Assembly (NCBI RefSeq): GCF_040703125.1
Contig: NZ_CP160035.1
Coordinates: 2,197,001-2,261,000, forward strand
Direction of reading: 5' to 3'
Length of the DNA stretch: 64,000 nucleotides
Origin: Flavobacterium ovatum
GTDB lineage: Bacteria; Bacteroidota; Bacteroidia; Flavobacteriales; Flavobacteriaceae
This document shows, in pieces, positions 36,701-45,763 of this stretch (position 1 is the stretch's first letter; every line of letters begins with the position of its first letter). The position numbers were made by a program, and so were the translations under genes. The notes beneath the pieces were generated by a model. It worked only from the letters and a program-made list of their open reading frames with translations. It was not told the DNA's origin and made no database searches.

Positions 36701-37033
36701 AGATGGGTAAGCCCTAGCAATCCAGGTGACGGTAACACACCCTATCTTACAAACGGTGTTAATCCACTTTTTACAGATAATGCTATCGAAGATGCAACTT
36801 ATTTTACTTTAAGAGAGATTTCTTTAGGATATAGTTTTAATGCAAAGAGCCTTAAATTATCTAGTTTAAGAGTTTCGTTAACAGGTCAGAATTTATTATT
36901 TGTTACAAAAGATTACAGAGGTATAAATATTGAAGCTAGAACATCTCAAACAAGTCCGTTGATTGATGGGTATCAAAGAGGTGGATTCCCAATACAGAAA
37001 ATGATTATGTTTGGTGTAGAAGTTGGATTTTAA
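33800..37033 (+). CDS. SusC/RagA-family TonB-linked outer-membrane transporter (first pair)
   Basis: A 1077-residue outer-membrane importer with a signal peptide ending IMSAQ, a carboxypeptidase-regulatory-like domain (about 25-100), the SusC signature NEIVVVGYGTQKRSSVTGS, a plug with LDQAIQGKIAGVRVQ and NIRGISSV, and a beta-barrel ending MIMFGVEVGF. It would take up oligosaccharides captured by the SusD lipoprotein 77 bases downstream. It lies opposite and convergent to the L-AHG operon; whether it serves that substrate is inferred from position only. Confidence 0.95.
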   Translation: MKKTILMFLLVFSAIMSAQTGTIKVSGKVLDNTGQSIPNATVIVDGKSTVTDIDGKYVILANSAKSVLKFSYLGFDSKSVVVGKNTVLNVSLVESNNVLNEIVVVGYGTQKRSSVTGSVAKLKSDRIENAPVSRLDQAIQGKIAGVRVQNISSEAGADTQINIRGISSVNAGSGPLVVVDGQPMPDGMSSVNNADVESVEVLKDAASAAIYGSRGAGGVILITTKKGKEGKTKFKFSNNTGFKTAYETYNVMNSVDYVTQLYAESDMRIADPQFFTYNSAGASVAKTRANTIGSLGKFQSQYAIEKEILGGEGTDWQDEALRTAIYQDIQFNVSGGSKKSNFYISTGFQNDQGLMLKSNFQKLNFRLKYNTDLTDKIKLSLNLNPSNTKTEKPVANFIDFARFPSFMPIYHSQATVDYIKAQYPNSTVKVGDFTDDDDFIGLAYNETTFGRKIYAPDGTEYSVTNATANRPFNTSNTNPMRNLTQQNDNNNQFRFQGSAGLNFQLAKGLDFKTTQSIYYKNSQRVQTGETDASRIGNPNYATYTNGTYFDFLTENTLNYNKTIGSHDFTALGGFTYQSTNTKSLVTSGTTFSSESIRNLNYATVVLQPIQSDITVGLTSFLGRLNYSYMSKYQFSASYRTDGSSLFDVGNKWGGFPAVSVGWVVSKENFLSNVSQISRLAFRASYGATGNNAITPFLYQETLNSSNYVSGIGNGSVTAGLANLASVYSNSDITWERTFQTNLGFDLSMFRSRVNLNVDVFKSNTEKLLLENSAMLTSGSSSIITNAGSLENKGFEVELSTVNIKTKDFTWSTDFNFSQAKNKITELGDKTSLISPTIDGRNGLNNYAIVGQPLISYFGYKTAGVWNSTADINAAKASGEIIRSDLTGDLVEGGLRIVDTNGDKIIDTNDRVLLGNPYPDFTWGLTNNFKYKNLDLNFTLQGVLGGELINGDINYNEIKERVTNYTANRWVSPSNPGDGNTPYLTNGVNPLFTDNAIEDATYFTLREISLGYSFNAKSLKLSSLRVSLTGQNLLFVTKDYRGINIEARTSQTSPLIDGYQRGGFPIQKMIMFGVEVGF

Positions 37034-37110
37034 TAAAAATAATTGTTAAAAAACGGATTCATTTAAACCTTTTTTTTGATGAAGCTATTATAAATTTTAA
37101 AAATATAAAT

Positions 37111-38727
37111 ATGAAAAAATATATCAAAATAAACAAACTGTTTATTTTATTTTCTATCCTTTCGTTAGTAAGTTGTTCTGACAATATAGATATAGAAAAT
37201 GTAAACAAACCTTTGCAGCAAGATTTTTATGTTTCTGTATCTGATTTTAATACAGGATTAAATGGTTGCTACAGTACCTTAAGAGCACCAATTGCTTATG
37301 AGTGGATGTTGACTGAAGTACGTTCAGATAACACCTATCTTAATAACTATGGAACAACCAATCCTCAGAACTTACAAATCATTAGTAATGATGTATTTGA
37401 AGCACCTTCATTTGATTTGTTTATAGAGCAATATTGGGCAACTACTTACACTAGTATTCGAAGTGTAAATGGATTGGCAAGTGCTTTGGGAACTAATTAC
37501 AATCCTGCTACAGGAACTATCGATTATGGTACTACAAGTACTAGTTTTCCTTTGTCAGTTACTGAAAGAAAAAGAATTTCAGGTGAAGCTTCTTTCATGA
37601 GAGCATACCATTATTTTAATTTAGTAAGAGTATATGGTGGTGTCTTTTTGATTGATAAAATCATTACTCCTGATGAAGCATTATTGATTCCGAGATCAAG
37701 TGTTGCCGATATTTATAAATTTATCATTGCCGATTTAAAAAATGCCACTGCTAATTGTACTACTGCAAAATACTCTGCGGCAGTAGGAACTGGTGGCGCT
37801 GCAACAAAATGGGCGGCAGAAGCATTATTGGCTAAAGTGTACCTTACTTTAGGTCAAAAATCTGATGCTTTACCTTTATTGACAGATGTCATTACTAATA
37901 GTGGACACAGTCTTATTACAGCAGGTACTGCTCCTTATTCAGATGTTTTTTCTTCTACTAATGAGTTAAATCAGGAAATACTTTTTGCTATTCGTTTTAA
38001 ATCAGGAGGTTTAGGATACGGTAGTTCATTGTCTAATTTATTCTCTAGTACTACAGATCAAAAAATATCAGGCTTAGTGTATCCTACAGGAACAAGAGGA
38101 GGATATAATAATCCAACTCCAGAATTATATGGGAATTACGCAACTAATGATAAGAGGAGAGATTATAATATTAAAACTAAAATAGTTACACCAGTTACTA
38201 CTACAAGTGCTAATAGTCAATTGTATTGGGCAGGAAAGCATAATATTGCGGTTTCCGTTCAAAATGATTCTGAATTAGATTGGCCAGTTTTACGTTATAG
38301 CGATGTATTGTTAATGTATTGTGAGGCTTCAAATGCACCTACCACAACTGCTTCACTATCTTATTCTTATTTGAATCAAGTGCATGTTAGATCTGGTGCA
38401 ACTGCAATAGTATTGGCAAATGTACTTGCAACAGCAGGTTATGAGAAAGCAGTTGCAGATGAAAGAAGATGGGAATTTGCATTAGAAAATCAAAGATGGT
38501 TTGACTTGTTGCGTTTTAAAACAACAATGCCAACAGTAAATGCAAAAACAATAATGGAAAATCACTTTACTGCTATGCAACCATTCTATAGTCAGTTTGA
38601 TGCGGCCTACACAACGCCACAATTAATTGCAAAAGTTAATAATGTTAAGTTCGATTTATCACCGATCCCAAATGTTGAAATCGTAACGAATACAGTACAA
38701 AAAATCCCGAATAATCCTGGATATTAA
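37111..38727 (+). CDS. SusD/RagB-family nutrient-binding lipoprotein (first pair)
   Basis: A 538-residue surface lipoprotein; the leader ends SLVSCSDN with the lipid Cys at 22. The TPR-like SusD fold is visible in RISGEASFMRAYHYFNLVRVYGGV, KWAAEALLAKVYLTLGQKSDAL and the C-terminal KAVADERRWEFALENQRWFDLLRF and PIPNVEI motifs. It forms the lid of the SusC pore and binds glycan. It follows SusC directly and ends in its own terminator. Confidence 0.95.
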   Translation: MKKYIKINKLFILFSILSLVSCSDNIDIENVNKPLQQDFYVSVSDFNTGLNGCYSTLRAPIAYEWMLTEVRSDNTYLNNYGTTNPQNLQIISNDVFEAPSFDLFIEQYWATTYTSIRSVNGLASALGTNYNPATGTIDYGTTSTSFPLSVTERKRISGEASFMRAYHYFNLVRVYGGVFLIDKIITPDEALLIPRSSVADIYKFIIADLKNATANCTTAKYSAAVGTGGAATKWAAEALLAKVYLTLGQKSDALPLLTDVITNSGHSLITAGTAPYSDVFSSTNELNQEILFAIRFKSGGLGYGSSLSNLFSSTTDQKISGLVYPTGTRGGYNNPTPELYGNYATNDKRRDYNIKTKIVTPVTTTSANSQLYWAGKHNIAVSVQNDSELDWPVLRYSDVLLMYCEASNAPTTTASLSYSYLNQVHVRSGATAIVLANVLATAGYEKAVADERRWEFALENQRWFDLLRFKTTMPTVNAKTIMENHFTAMQPFYSQFDAAYTTPQLIAKVNNVKFDLSPIPNVEIVTNTVQKIPNNPGY

Positions 38728-38806
38728 TCTTGATTTTTGATTAGGATTAAAACACTAAAATAATACCACAGATTGGTTTTTAGATAATGTAATTTCATTT
38801 TTTTTG

Positions 38807-38854
38807 AACACCCAATGGCACTTGTTTATCGCAAGAGTTATTGGGTGTTTTTTA
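38807..38854 (+). terminator. Terminator of the first SusC/SusD pair
   Basis: AACACCCAAT (38807-38816) and ATTGGGTGTT (38840-38849) pair perfectly, with an internal CTTG/CAAG helix in the loop, and a T run follows. Confidence 0.85.
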
Positions 38855-39069
38855 TTGGTCGCTATAAAACTTTAAGCCACAGTATAAAAAAAATATACGG
38901 ATCATAACCGAAATTTCACATATTAGATCTATGTAATAGGAAGTTATTGCTAAAGTTATTTTCAATTAATGATGCATTTTTCTTAGATTGAGTACATTTT
39001 AAATCTTGTTTAGAAACAATAAATAACTTATACCAATAATGTTTGTAAAATAGTTCAATTATCAGTTTG

Positions 39070-39107
39070 AGCGCAGTCGAGAACCGCTATTACATCTCGA
39101 CTGCGCT
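39070..39107. repeat. Perfect inverted repeat AGCGCAGTCGAGA / TCTCGACTGCGCT
   Basis: Two 13-base arms (39070-39082 and 39095-39107) with a 12-base loop, G+C-rich in an AT-rich gap with no gene. Same family as 9137-9190. Confidence 0.75.
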
Positions 39108-39169
39108 ACCTATGACGTTTTAGTTTAAATACTTGACTTACATATACTTAAAAAAAAACACACCCCTAG

Positions 39170-39185
39170 CCCCTCTCAAGAGGGG
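39170..39185. repeat. Short palindrome CCCCTCTCAAGAGGGG
   Basis: A 7-bp stem with a 2-base loop preceded by ACACACCCCTAG. It has no T run and no gene ends at it, so it is more likely part of a dispersed intergenic element than a terminator. Confidence 0.45.
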
Positions 39186-39323
39186 AATTAGAAGTGCTAA
39201 CATTCAAATAACGTCATTTTATATTGCTTTTTTTAGAATAAAAATTACTCCTCGACGTGACAAAAATTAGATTGGACTAAATTGTACAGGTTTTTGGTAT
39301 TAAGTTAATTATATTTTATAGCC

Positions 39324-39355
39324 ATAAAAAAAGTCCGTTTAATTAAACGGACTTT
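39324..39355 (-). terminator. Terminator of the eight-gene L-AHG operon
   Basis: AAAGTCCGTTTAA and TTAAACGGACTTT form a continuous 26-base palindrome (39330-39355). On the minus strand it follows the last gene of the operon and ends in seven T. Confidence 0.9.
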
Positions 39356-39383
39356 CTTATTATTATAAATATTTGATAAACCT

Positions 39384-40391
39384 TTACGAAGTTCCGTTTC
39401 CGAAAGCAACAAATAGTATTCCAACCACCATACAAGCCAGTCCAAAATAGAGGAAATTTCTAGCTTTACCAGAGGCGTTAATCCATTCTTTAGTTACGAT
39501 TCCGCTCATGATGGCAGTAACCACACAAGAGGTGTTGAAGATGGCATAACCAACCGTATTTCCGCTATTTCCAAGTTTGAAAGCTGCGAAAGCAAACAAA
39601 GCAGAAGCTGCGTAATGAAAAACGGCCATTACCAAAATCAAGAAAAAGTTTTTGCCAAAAGAAGGTGTTTTGAAGTCGTTCCAAGCTTTTTTGGCAGACA
39701 ATTGCCATACAAAATAAGCAGTCATAACCAAACCACCACTGATGAAGATTGGGAACATAACAGCTACGGCAGTAATCCAATCGGCGTTTCCTTGTGCTTG
39801 ACAAGCATCATGTAAGTACGGGCGACCCACTGCATTGGCATAGCTGAAACCAGTTGCCAATAAACCACCAATAACAGCGATAAGGATTCCGGTTGTCATT
39901 GATTTAGAATCTGTACTTTCTTCTTTTTTCTCAGCGCTTTCTCTAGCGTATCCTGCTTTTCCGTTGGCGAAAATTCCAATCAAAACAATGAATAATCCGA
40001 TAAGGATTAAAGTTAATTTGTTGGCAGGAGGAAGGTCTTCTACAATAAATGGAAGTAGAGAACCGACCAAAATCACGGTTCCGATAAATAACGAAAATCC
40101 TAATGAAAGACCGATGTAGTTGATGGCTTTACTCCACATCATTACTCCGATTCCCCATAGGAAACTCGCCAATCCCATTTTGATTAAAATATCTGTTGGC
40201 ATTTCGCTAAAAATGGTCGAAAAACCATCAATTAAAGTAACCGATGCGATGATAGGCACAACGAACATGGTTAGTAAAAAGAATAAACTCCAAGTATTCT
40301 CGTATTTGAAATCTTTGGTGAATTTTTCTGGCAGTGCGTATAAGCCGAGCATCAAGCCTGCAAATATGGCTAATAATATTCCTTCGATCAT
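39384..40391 (-). CDS. RhaT-like sugar:proton symporter
   Basis: A 335-residue inner-membrane protein with about ten hydrophobic segments and one charged cytoplasmic loop (about 150-168, KAGYARESAEKKEESTDSK). The opening GILLAIFAGLMLGLYALPEKF and the internal GLLATGFSYANAVG and FNTSCVVTAIMSGIVTKEW motifs resemble the L-rhamnose-proton symporter (RhaT) branch of the drug/metabolite transporter superfamily. It is last in the L-AHG operon, so the most economical substrate is L-AHG, L-AHG-related acids or galactose (inference). RhaT transports a deoxy-L-hexose. Confidence 0.82.
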   Translation of the reverse strand: MIEGILLAIFAGLMLGLYALPEKFTKDFKYENTWSLFFLLTMFVVPIIASVTLIDGFSTIFSEMPTDILIKMGLASFLWGIGVMMWSKAINYIGLSLGFSLFIGTVILVGSLLPFIVEDLPPANKLTLILIGLFIVLIGIFANGKAGYARESAEKKEESTDSKSMTTGILIAVIGGLLATGFSYANAVGRPYLHDACQAQGNADWITAVAVMFPIFISGGLVMTAYFVWQLSAKKAWNDFKTPSFGKNFFLILVMAVFHYAASALFAFAAFKLGNSGNTVGYAIFNTSCVVTAIMSGIVTKEWINASGKARNFLYFGLACMVVGILFVAFGNGTS

Positions 40392-40433
40392 AATTTTTGT
40401 ATTGTGTGGTGGTTAATTAATTTTTTTTGTTGA

Positions 40434-41480
40434 CTAGAAAGATAGTTTGAAAACAGTTTCACTTTCGAATGTTTCTCCTGCTTTTGTGATGCAGTTTGGA
40501 GCATTTTCCATATTGATTCCGTTTGGATAACGATGCGTTTCACAACAGAAAGCACGGTACTTACCAAATTTCTCTCCTGTTTCCCTCACAATGGCATCCG
40601 AAGTATATTTTCCGGTGTAGAATAACATACCAGGTTCTGAACTACTGATTTCTAGTTTGCGACCGTTTGAAGGGCAATTGATTTCGGCTACTTTTTCTAA
40701 TTCGAAATTGTTTTTATCGAAAATATAGTAGTGCTCAAAACCGTCATTCATTTTAGTATGAACCTCTTTGATAGTTTGAGTAGTTCTCAAATCATCTTGT
40801 TGTCCATCAAGGTTGACGATTTCGCCTGTTGCGGCTCCAGTGTCATCCATGGCTAGTTTTTTGCCAGCATGCACTTGAACCGAATGGCTCTCGATAGAAT
40901 CTGAAAATCCAGATAGGTTAAAATAGGTGTGATTTGTCAATGAAAGGGGAGTGTCAGCATCAGAATTGGCTTGGTATTTAATGCTCAATTCGTTGGCATT
41001 ATTTAAGCTAAACCAAACTTGAACTACCACATTTCCTGGGAAACCTTCCTCAAGGTGATTGCTTAGTAATGACATTTTTACTACTGACGCAGCTTCAGTT
41101 TGGATAGTTTCGGCATGCCATATTTTTTTATCATATCCAACAACACCTCCGTGTAAATTATTAGCTCCACAGTTAGCTGCTAATGCGTATTCTTTTCCGT
41201 TAAGACTGAATTTGGAATTTTTTATTTGCGAAGAATAACGTCCAACGATGGATCCAAAATAAGGAGCGTTGGATGTATAGCTTTCAGAAAAATAGTTATC
41301 GAAATTTTCAAATCCACATACTAATTCATCTCTTGTTCCATCTTGATTAGGAACAGAGATTGAAGTTATTGTAGCACCATAATTCATGATTTTTACGGTC
41401 ATACCGTTATCATTTGTTAAGGTGAATAAATCAATTTCTTGATTATTATGGGTTGCAAAATTGCTTTTGGTTGCTTGCAT
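40434..41480 (-). CDS. galM: Aldose 1-epimerase (galactose mutarotase)
   Basis: A 348-residue galactose-mutarotase-like protein. Conserved landmarks are NYGATITSISVPNQDG, the GRYSSQI and NNLHGG segment (substrate His), the second His in LTNHTYFNLSG, and the base Glu in the C-terminal ETHRYPNGINMENAPN. It interconverts alpha and beta galactose or a related sugar; galactose is half of agarose, which fits the operon. No signal peptide was seen, so it is cytoplasmic. Confidence 0.93.
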   Translation of the reverse strand: MQATKSNFATHNNQEIDLFTLTNDNGMTVKIMNYGATITSISVPNQDGTRDELVCGFENFDNYFSESYTSNAPYFGSIVGRYSSQIKNSKFSLNGKEYALAANCGANNLHGGVVGYDKKIWHAETIQTEAASVVKMSLLSNHLEEGFPGNVVVQVWFSLNNANELSIKYQANSDADTPLSLTNHTYFNLSGFSDSIESHSVQVHAGKKLAMDDTGAATGEIVNLDGQQDDLRTTQTIKEVHTKMNDGFEHYYIFDKNNFELEKVAEINCPSNGRKLEISSSEPGMLFYTGKYTSDAIVRETGEKFGKYRAFCCETHRYPNGINMENAPNCITKAGETFESETVFKLSF

Positions 41481-41507
41481 TGTGGTTGTTTTTTGGTGTT
41501 AATAGAC

Positions 41508-42602
41508 TTAGTTTTGTTCGAAAGGCGCTAATTTATTCCAATCGAATATTACTCCAGTACCAGGATAATCAGGAGCTACAGCTCTATGATTTTCGACCAC
41601 TAAAGGACGAGTGGTGTACTCATCAATTGGGAAACTATGCACTTCTAACCATCCTGAATTGGGTTGTGCCGAAACCAAACTTACGTGTAGCTCTTGCATA
41701 CCGTGAGAACAAGCAGGAATATTATGTTTGTCTGCTAATCGTGCTGCTGCCAACCATCCTGTAATTCCGCCACAATTGGAAGCATCAGGTTGGATAAATG
41801 ATAATTTGGCTTGGTCAAAAGCGTACTCAAATTCGTGAATCGTATGTAAGTTTTCACCCATTGCCAATGGAAAACCGGTTTGGTCAACAATTTCGCCATA
41901 TCCTTTGTAATCGTCTGGAATAATTGGCTCTTCAAACCAAGTAATATTTTGGTCTTTGAAACCTTCGATAGCACGAATGGCTTTTTCTTTCGACATTGAA
42001 TAATTGGCATCTACCATAAAAGTAACTTCTGGACCAACAAATTCACGTACGGCTCTGATACGTTCTAAATCTTCTTCAAGATTTTCACGACCAATTTTGA
42101 TTTTCACAGCTGTGAAACCTCTTTCCATGTAACCTTTCATGTTGTTCAAAAGCTTTTCGATAGGAAACATCAAGTCGATTCCGCCACAATATGCTTTACA
42201 GGTATTTCCTTGTCCACCAGCCATTTTCCATAACGGTAAGCCAGCTTTTTTACATTTTATATCCCAAAGGGCAATATCGATCGTCGAAATAGCAAAAGAA
42301 GCAATTCCGCCACGACCTACGTAATGTACATGCCATTCCATGAAATCGTAGATTCCGTCAATGTCTGTGCCGTCTTTCCCAACTAGAACGGAAGCAAAAT
42401 CATGCTCCACCATAGCCTTTATGGCATGACCACCTTTTCCACCTGTGTAGGTATATCCAGTTCCTTCCGATCCATCTTCAAGAGTGATCGTCGTAGTAAT
42501 TAATTCAAAATGAGAATGATCACCGTGTTTGGCATCATTTAATATTTCGGGTAAAGGCACTTTAAACAATTGCACTTTTACATTTTTAATAGCAGTATTC
42601 AT
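41508..42602 (-). CDS. 3,6-anhydro-L-galactonate cycloisomerase (enolase superfamily)
   Basis: A 364-residue mandelate racemase/muconate lactonising-type enzyme. The catalytic pair Lys167/Lys169 (VKIKIG), metal ligands Asp198 (MVDANYS), Glu224 (WFEEP) and Glu250 (MGENLHT), and His300 ([11 protein letters not shown]) are all present. The sequence closely matches my memory of bacterial anhydrogalactonate cycloisomerases, including [16 protein letters not shown] near the N-terminus and the conserved [10 protein letters not shown] segment. These open the anhydro ring of 3,6-anhydro-L-galactonate to 2-keto-3-deoxy-L-galactonate. The adjacent dehydrogenase and the GH117 gene support this over other acid-sugar dehydratases. 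Confidence 0.88.
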   Translation of the reverse strand: MNTAIKNVKVQLFKVPLPEILNDAKHGDHSHFELITTTITLEDGSEGTGYTYTGGKGGHAIKAMVEHDFASVLVGKDGTDIDGIYDFMEWHVHYVGRGGIASFAISTIDIALWDIKCKKAGLPLWKMAGGQGNTCKAYCGGIDLMFPIEKLLNNMKGYMERGFTAVKIKIGRENLEEDLERIRAVREFVGPEVTFMVDANYSMSKEKAIRAIEGFKDQNITWFEEPIIPDDYKGYGEIVDQTGFPLAMGENLHTIHEFEYAFDQAKLSFIQPDASNCGGITGWLAAARLADKHNIPACSHGMQELHVSLVSAQPNSGWLEVHSFPIDEYTTRPLVVENHRAVAPDYPGTGVIFDWNKLAPFEQN

Positions 42603-42629
42603 GTTTGTCTATTTAAATTTTTTAAACTT

Positions 42630-44279
42630 TTATTTCTTTTTAGATTTCAGATTTCGAATAATAAGAATCGTATCTGCTTCTCCACGCCAAGGTTGCCAAG
42701 GCCAAAAATTATCTTTTATTTTTTCGTATTTTCTTTCTTCCGAAAATTCACCCGTATAGGTATTGAACCATTGCTGTGTAGCATTTGCACTAGAAAAATC
42801 CTTGTTTATTAGGCCATCAAACATAATAGTAAAATTCTCCTTAGGCATAAACAGCATAATAATACCCTCTTTTTCATTGGTTAAATTATAACCGCTTCCA
42901 TTATTATTAGGTGACGGTTTGAAGTTTTCAATATTGAAAGTATCGTATAATTTTCGCATATGCGAAAAATAATCAAAACGCGGTTTGTAAACGCCTTCGG
43001 GTTGTTCAAAAGGATTGTGAATTATGGCATTCCAAGAAGTTCCTTGCCAATAATAGGTACTGTACGCACCTGCAAAAAAGCACATGTAATTTCGTCTCAA
43101 ACAAGATTCGGCATTGGTATATGCGCCAGGAAAAACCTTGTAAGGTGCTTCTTCGTAACCGCCGTGTTCGATGTTGAAAATAGGTTTGTTGGGGAAATCA
43201 GTACGGGCATCTATCATGTGCTGATAGAGTGTGTGTCTCCAGTTTTGAGTCGAAATAAAATCAACTTCATCGGGATGATTTCTGCAAAAACCATAATCAT
43301 GTACAGAGATTAGCCTTTGGTATCCATCTAGTTTTTTGGTGCGAGCGATACGTTCAGATATGTATTCATTGGTCGCTCTGCCATAATGCAAAGCCTCTTT
43401 GGATACATCCCAAATCATATTCGGGAAAGCTTGGTAGCGTTTGATCACATAATCGTAATACCTATTGTCTTCTGGAGAATTCATTTCTGGCCATGCGACT
43501 TTTTTGTTCCAAACATAAATCATCAAATGACTCACCAATTCTTTATCGTGCATCGAAGCAATTACTTTGTCAAAATGATCAAAAAATGCAACATTGAGCG
43601 AACTAAAATCGGGTTTCGAATTCGAGCCTAAAAAAGGAAACATCTTTTCGCTTCCGCCGTATTCATGTTCTGGATGTTGAGCTAATAAAGGATCTTTGGG
43701 CCATGAAACATCATAAGTGTACAGATTCATTACAATTTGACTAAAACCATTTTGAAGAATCGTTTCTAGCAATTGATTGGTTTTGGATAGTTCTTTCTGA
43801 CCGTAATCAAGAGCAAATAACCAATCGCATTCAAAAGCCAAATTGCTGTAATGTTTGCCATCTTGGTAGAAAAAATGCTGCGGATTTTCCTTAGAAGTAG
43901 TTATACCTCCATGACGGTCTTTTTTAGTATTTTTAAGAATCGAAATAGTACCTTTTTTACCCGACAATTCTTTTATATCACCAGTAATAGTAAAGTTCTT
44001 AATTCCTTCAGAGGCACTTGAATAGCGAAATACCCAAGTGTTATTTCCGTTAAAAAACAAGGGGACTTTTTGCGATTCTCCATTAGCATTTACAAGAGCA
44101 AATACATTTTTATCAAAAGGAGCTTCGACTTTGTTTTTCAAATGAAAAACAAGATCATTTACTTCCCATTGTGGAATGGTAATCAAAGTGTTGGCTTTGG
44201 GATTGTCCCATTTTTTTATTTGTGCTTTCGAAAATGAAAAAGCGCAACAAACAAAGAGTAAAATGATTTTGTTTTTCAT
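42630..44279 (-). CDS. Putative secreted glycoside hydrolase (DUF5060 / DUF4038-type)
   Basis: A 549-residue exported protein with signal peptide ending FSKAQ. Residues about 25-115 look like a beta-sandwich DUF5060 domain, followed by a TIM-barrel-like DUF4038-type domain. Candidate catalytic glutamates are Glu295 in IWDVSKEALHYG (acid/base position at the end of a strand) and Glu371 in IFNIEHGGYEE (nucleophile position). A small beta domain ends the protein. Related proteins are annotated as apiosidase-like or putative collagen-binding, neither of which fits agar. Position inside the L-AHG operon suggests an exo-acting role on an agar- or porphyran-derived oligosaccharide (inference). Confidence 0.75.
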   Translation of the reverse strand: MKNKIILLFVCCAFSFSKAQIKKWDNPKANTLITIPQWEVNDLVFHLKNKVEAPFDKNVFALVNANGESQKVPLFFNGNNTWVFRYSSASEGIKNFTITGDIKELSGKKGTISILKNTKKDRHGGITTSKENPQHFFYQDGKHYSNLAFECDWLFALDYGQKELSKTNQLLETILQNGFSQIVMNLYTYDVSWPKDPLLAQHPEHEYGGSEKMFPFLGSNSKPDFSSLNVAFFDHFDKVIASMHDKELVSHLMIYVWNKKVAWPEMNSPEDNRYYDYVIKRYQAFPNMIWDVSKEALHYGRATNEYISERIARTKKLDGYQRLISVHDYGFCRNHPDEVDFISTQNWRHTLYQHMIDARTDFPNKPIFNIEHGGYEEAPYKVFPGAYTNAESCLRRNYMCFFAGAYSTYYWQGTSWNAIIHNPFEQPEGVYKPRFDYFSHMRKLYDTFNIENFKPSPNNNGSGYNLTNEKEGIIMLFMPKENFTIMFDGLINKDFSSANATQQWFNTYTGEFSEERKYEKIKDNFWPWQPWRGEADTILIIRNLKSKKK

Positions 44280-44293
44280 AAGAAAATTGAAAT

Positions 44294-45748
44294 TTAAGCT
44301 TTATGTCTAATGTAGAAAGTTTTCTTTTCTAAATATTGTTCAAAACCATATTTACCATCTTCACCACCAGAACCAGATAATTTGTATCCGTTATGAAAAC
44401 CTTGGTGTTGCTCACCATGACCACGATTTACATATATTTCTCCGTATTCCAATTCGTCATTACATTTCATGATAGTACTCATGTCATTGGTGAAAACCAT
44501 TGCAGCCAAACCATATTCGCAATCATTGGCAAAACCAATCACTTCTTCAAAAGTTTTGAATTTAAGTACTGGTAATATTGGACCAAAAGACTCTTCATGA
44601 ACAATTGTCATATCTTGTGTTACATTGGTCAAAATAGTTGGTTCAAACCAATATCCTTTTTCAAATCCAGGACCTGTTGGTTTGTTTCCTCCAGTTGCAA
44701 TTGTTGCACCTTCTTTTACACTTACGGCTACCAAATGCTCCATCGCTTTTAATTCGGCGGCGTTAACCTTTGGTCCCATATCTGTATCTTCCAACATTGG
44801 GTCACCTACTTTTAATGCTTTTACTTTTGGAATAAATTTTTCCATGAAAACATCATAAATATCTTCGTGTAAGTACATACGTTCGTTACAAGTACACACT
44901 TGACCACAGTTGTCAAAACGAGAATGCAAAGCAGCATCTACAGCAGCGTCAATATCAGCGTCTGCAAAAACGATAAAAGGGGCTTTTCCACCTAATTCCA
45001 ATTGTACGTGCGTTAAGTTTTCGGCAGCATTACGAGCAATATCTTGACCTACAGGAGTAGAACCTGTCATTGTAACCATTTTGGTTATTGGACTTTTTAC
45101 CAAAGCATTCCCCATAGCTCTACCAGGACCGGTAAGGATATTGATAACTCCAGCAGGAATTCCAACTTTGTTCGCTATGTTTCCTAATTCTAAAGTAGAT
45201 AATGGCGTTTCGGATGTTGGTTTGATTACAATACTATTTCCCGCAATTAAAGCTGGTCCTAGTTTACGTGCTGCTAGTGCAAATGGAAAGTTCCAAGCAG
45301 TAATCGCTACAATTACGCCACGAGGCACTTTTTGAATCCAAATTTGCTCGTTTGCATTGTCTGAAGGGATAATGTCTCCTTCAATTCTACGCGCACCTTC
45401 GCAAGCATATTCGATAAATGACGAAGCTACAGCAACTTCAAAACGAGCAACTTTTAGTAATTTACCTTGTTCTTTTACGATTAATTGCGCTAAATATTCA
45501 GAGTTAGCTTTAATTTCGTTAGAGAATTTATACATTAGATCAGCTCTTTCTCTAGCTGGTTTCTTTTTCCATTCTTTTTGTGCTTTATCCGCATGAGCTA
45601 ATGTTTCAAGAGCTTCTTCAGCCGTTCCATTTTGCACTCTTGCCACAATCTCTTCAGTACAAGGACTTAAAACATCAATTGTATCACCAGAAGTAGAAGT
45701 TCTCCACTCGCCGTTTATAAATAATTGGTATTCTTTAATTTCTGCCAT
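44294..45748 (-). CDS. 3,6-anhydro-L-galactose dehydrogenase (aldehyde dehydrogenase family)
   Basis: A 484-residue NAD(P)-dependent aldehyde dehydrogenase close to the lactaldehyde dehydrogenase (AldA) group. The cofactor segment TAWNFPFALAARKLGPAL, Glu251 in LELGG and the catalytic Cys285 in CGQVC are present; the end reads NRGHGEQHQGFHNGYKLSG. In agar degraders such enzymes oxidise 3,6-anhydro-L-galactose to 3,6-anhydrogalactonate, the substrate of the cycloisomerase encoded two genes away. A lactaldehyde role is possible from sequence alone, but no fucose or rhamnose genes are nearby. Confidence 0.85.
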   Translation of the reverse strand: MAEIKEYQLFINGEWRTSTSGDTIDVLSPCTEEIVARVQNGTAEEALETLAHADKAQKEWKKKPARERADLMYKFSNEIKANSEYLAQLIVKEQGKLLKVARFEVAVASSFIEYACEGARRIEGDIIPSDNANEQIWIQKVPRGVIVAITAWNFPFALAARKLGPALIAGNSIVIKPTSETPLSTLELGNIANKVGIPAGVINILTGPGRAMGNALVKSPITKMVTMTGSTPVGQDIARNAAENLTHVQLELGGKAPFIVFADADIDAAVDAALHSRFDNCGQVCTCNERMYLHEDIYDVFMEKFIPKVKALKVGDPMLEDTDMGPKVNAAELKAMEHLVAVSVKEGATIATGGNKPTGPGFEKGYWFEPTILTNVTQDMTIVHEESFGPILPVLKFKTFEEVIGFANDCEYGLAAMVFTNDMSTIMKCNDELEYGEIYVNRGHGEQHQGFHNGYKLSGSGGEDGKYGFEQYLEKKTFYIRHKA

Positions 45749-45763
45749 TTTTATAAGTTTAAA

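Noticed and set aside
42630..44279. Calling this protein an apiosidase
   Set aside because: Family similarity alone is too weak and apiose does not occur in agar; I keep it as a putative hydrolase of unknown specificity.
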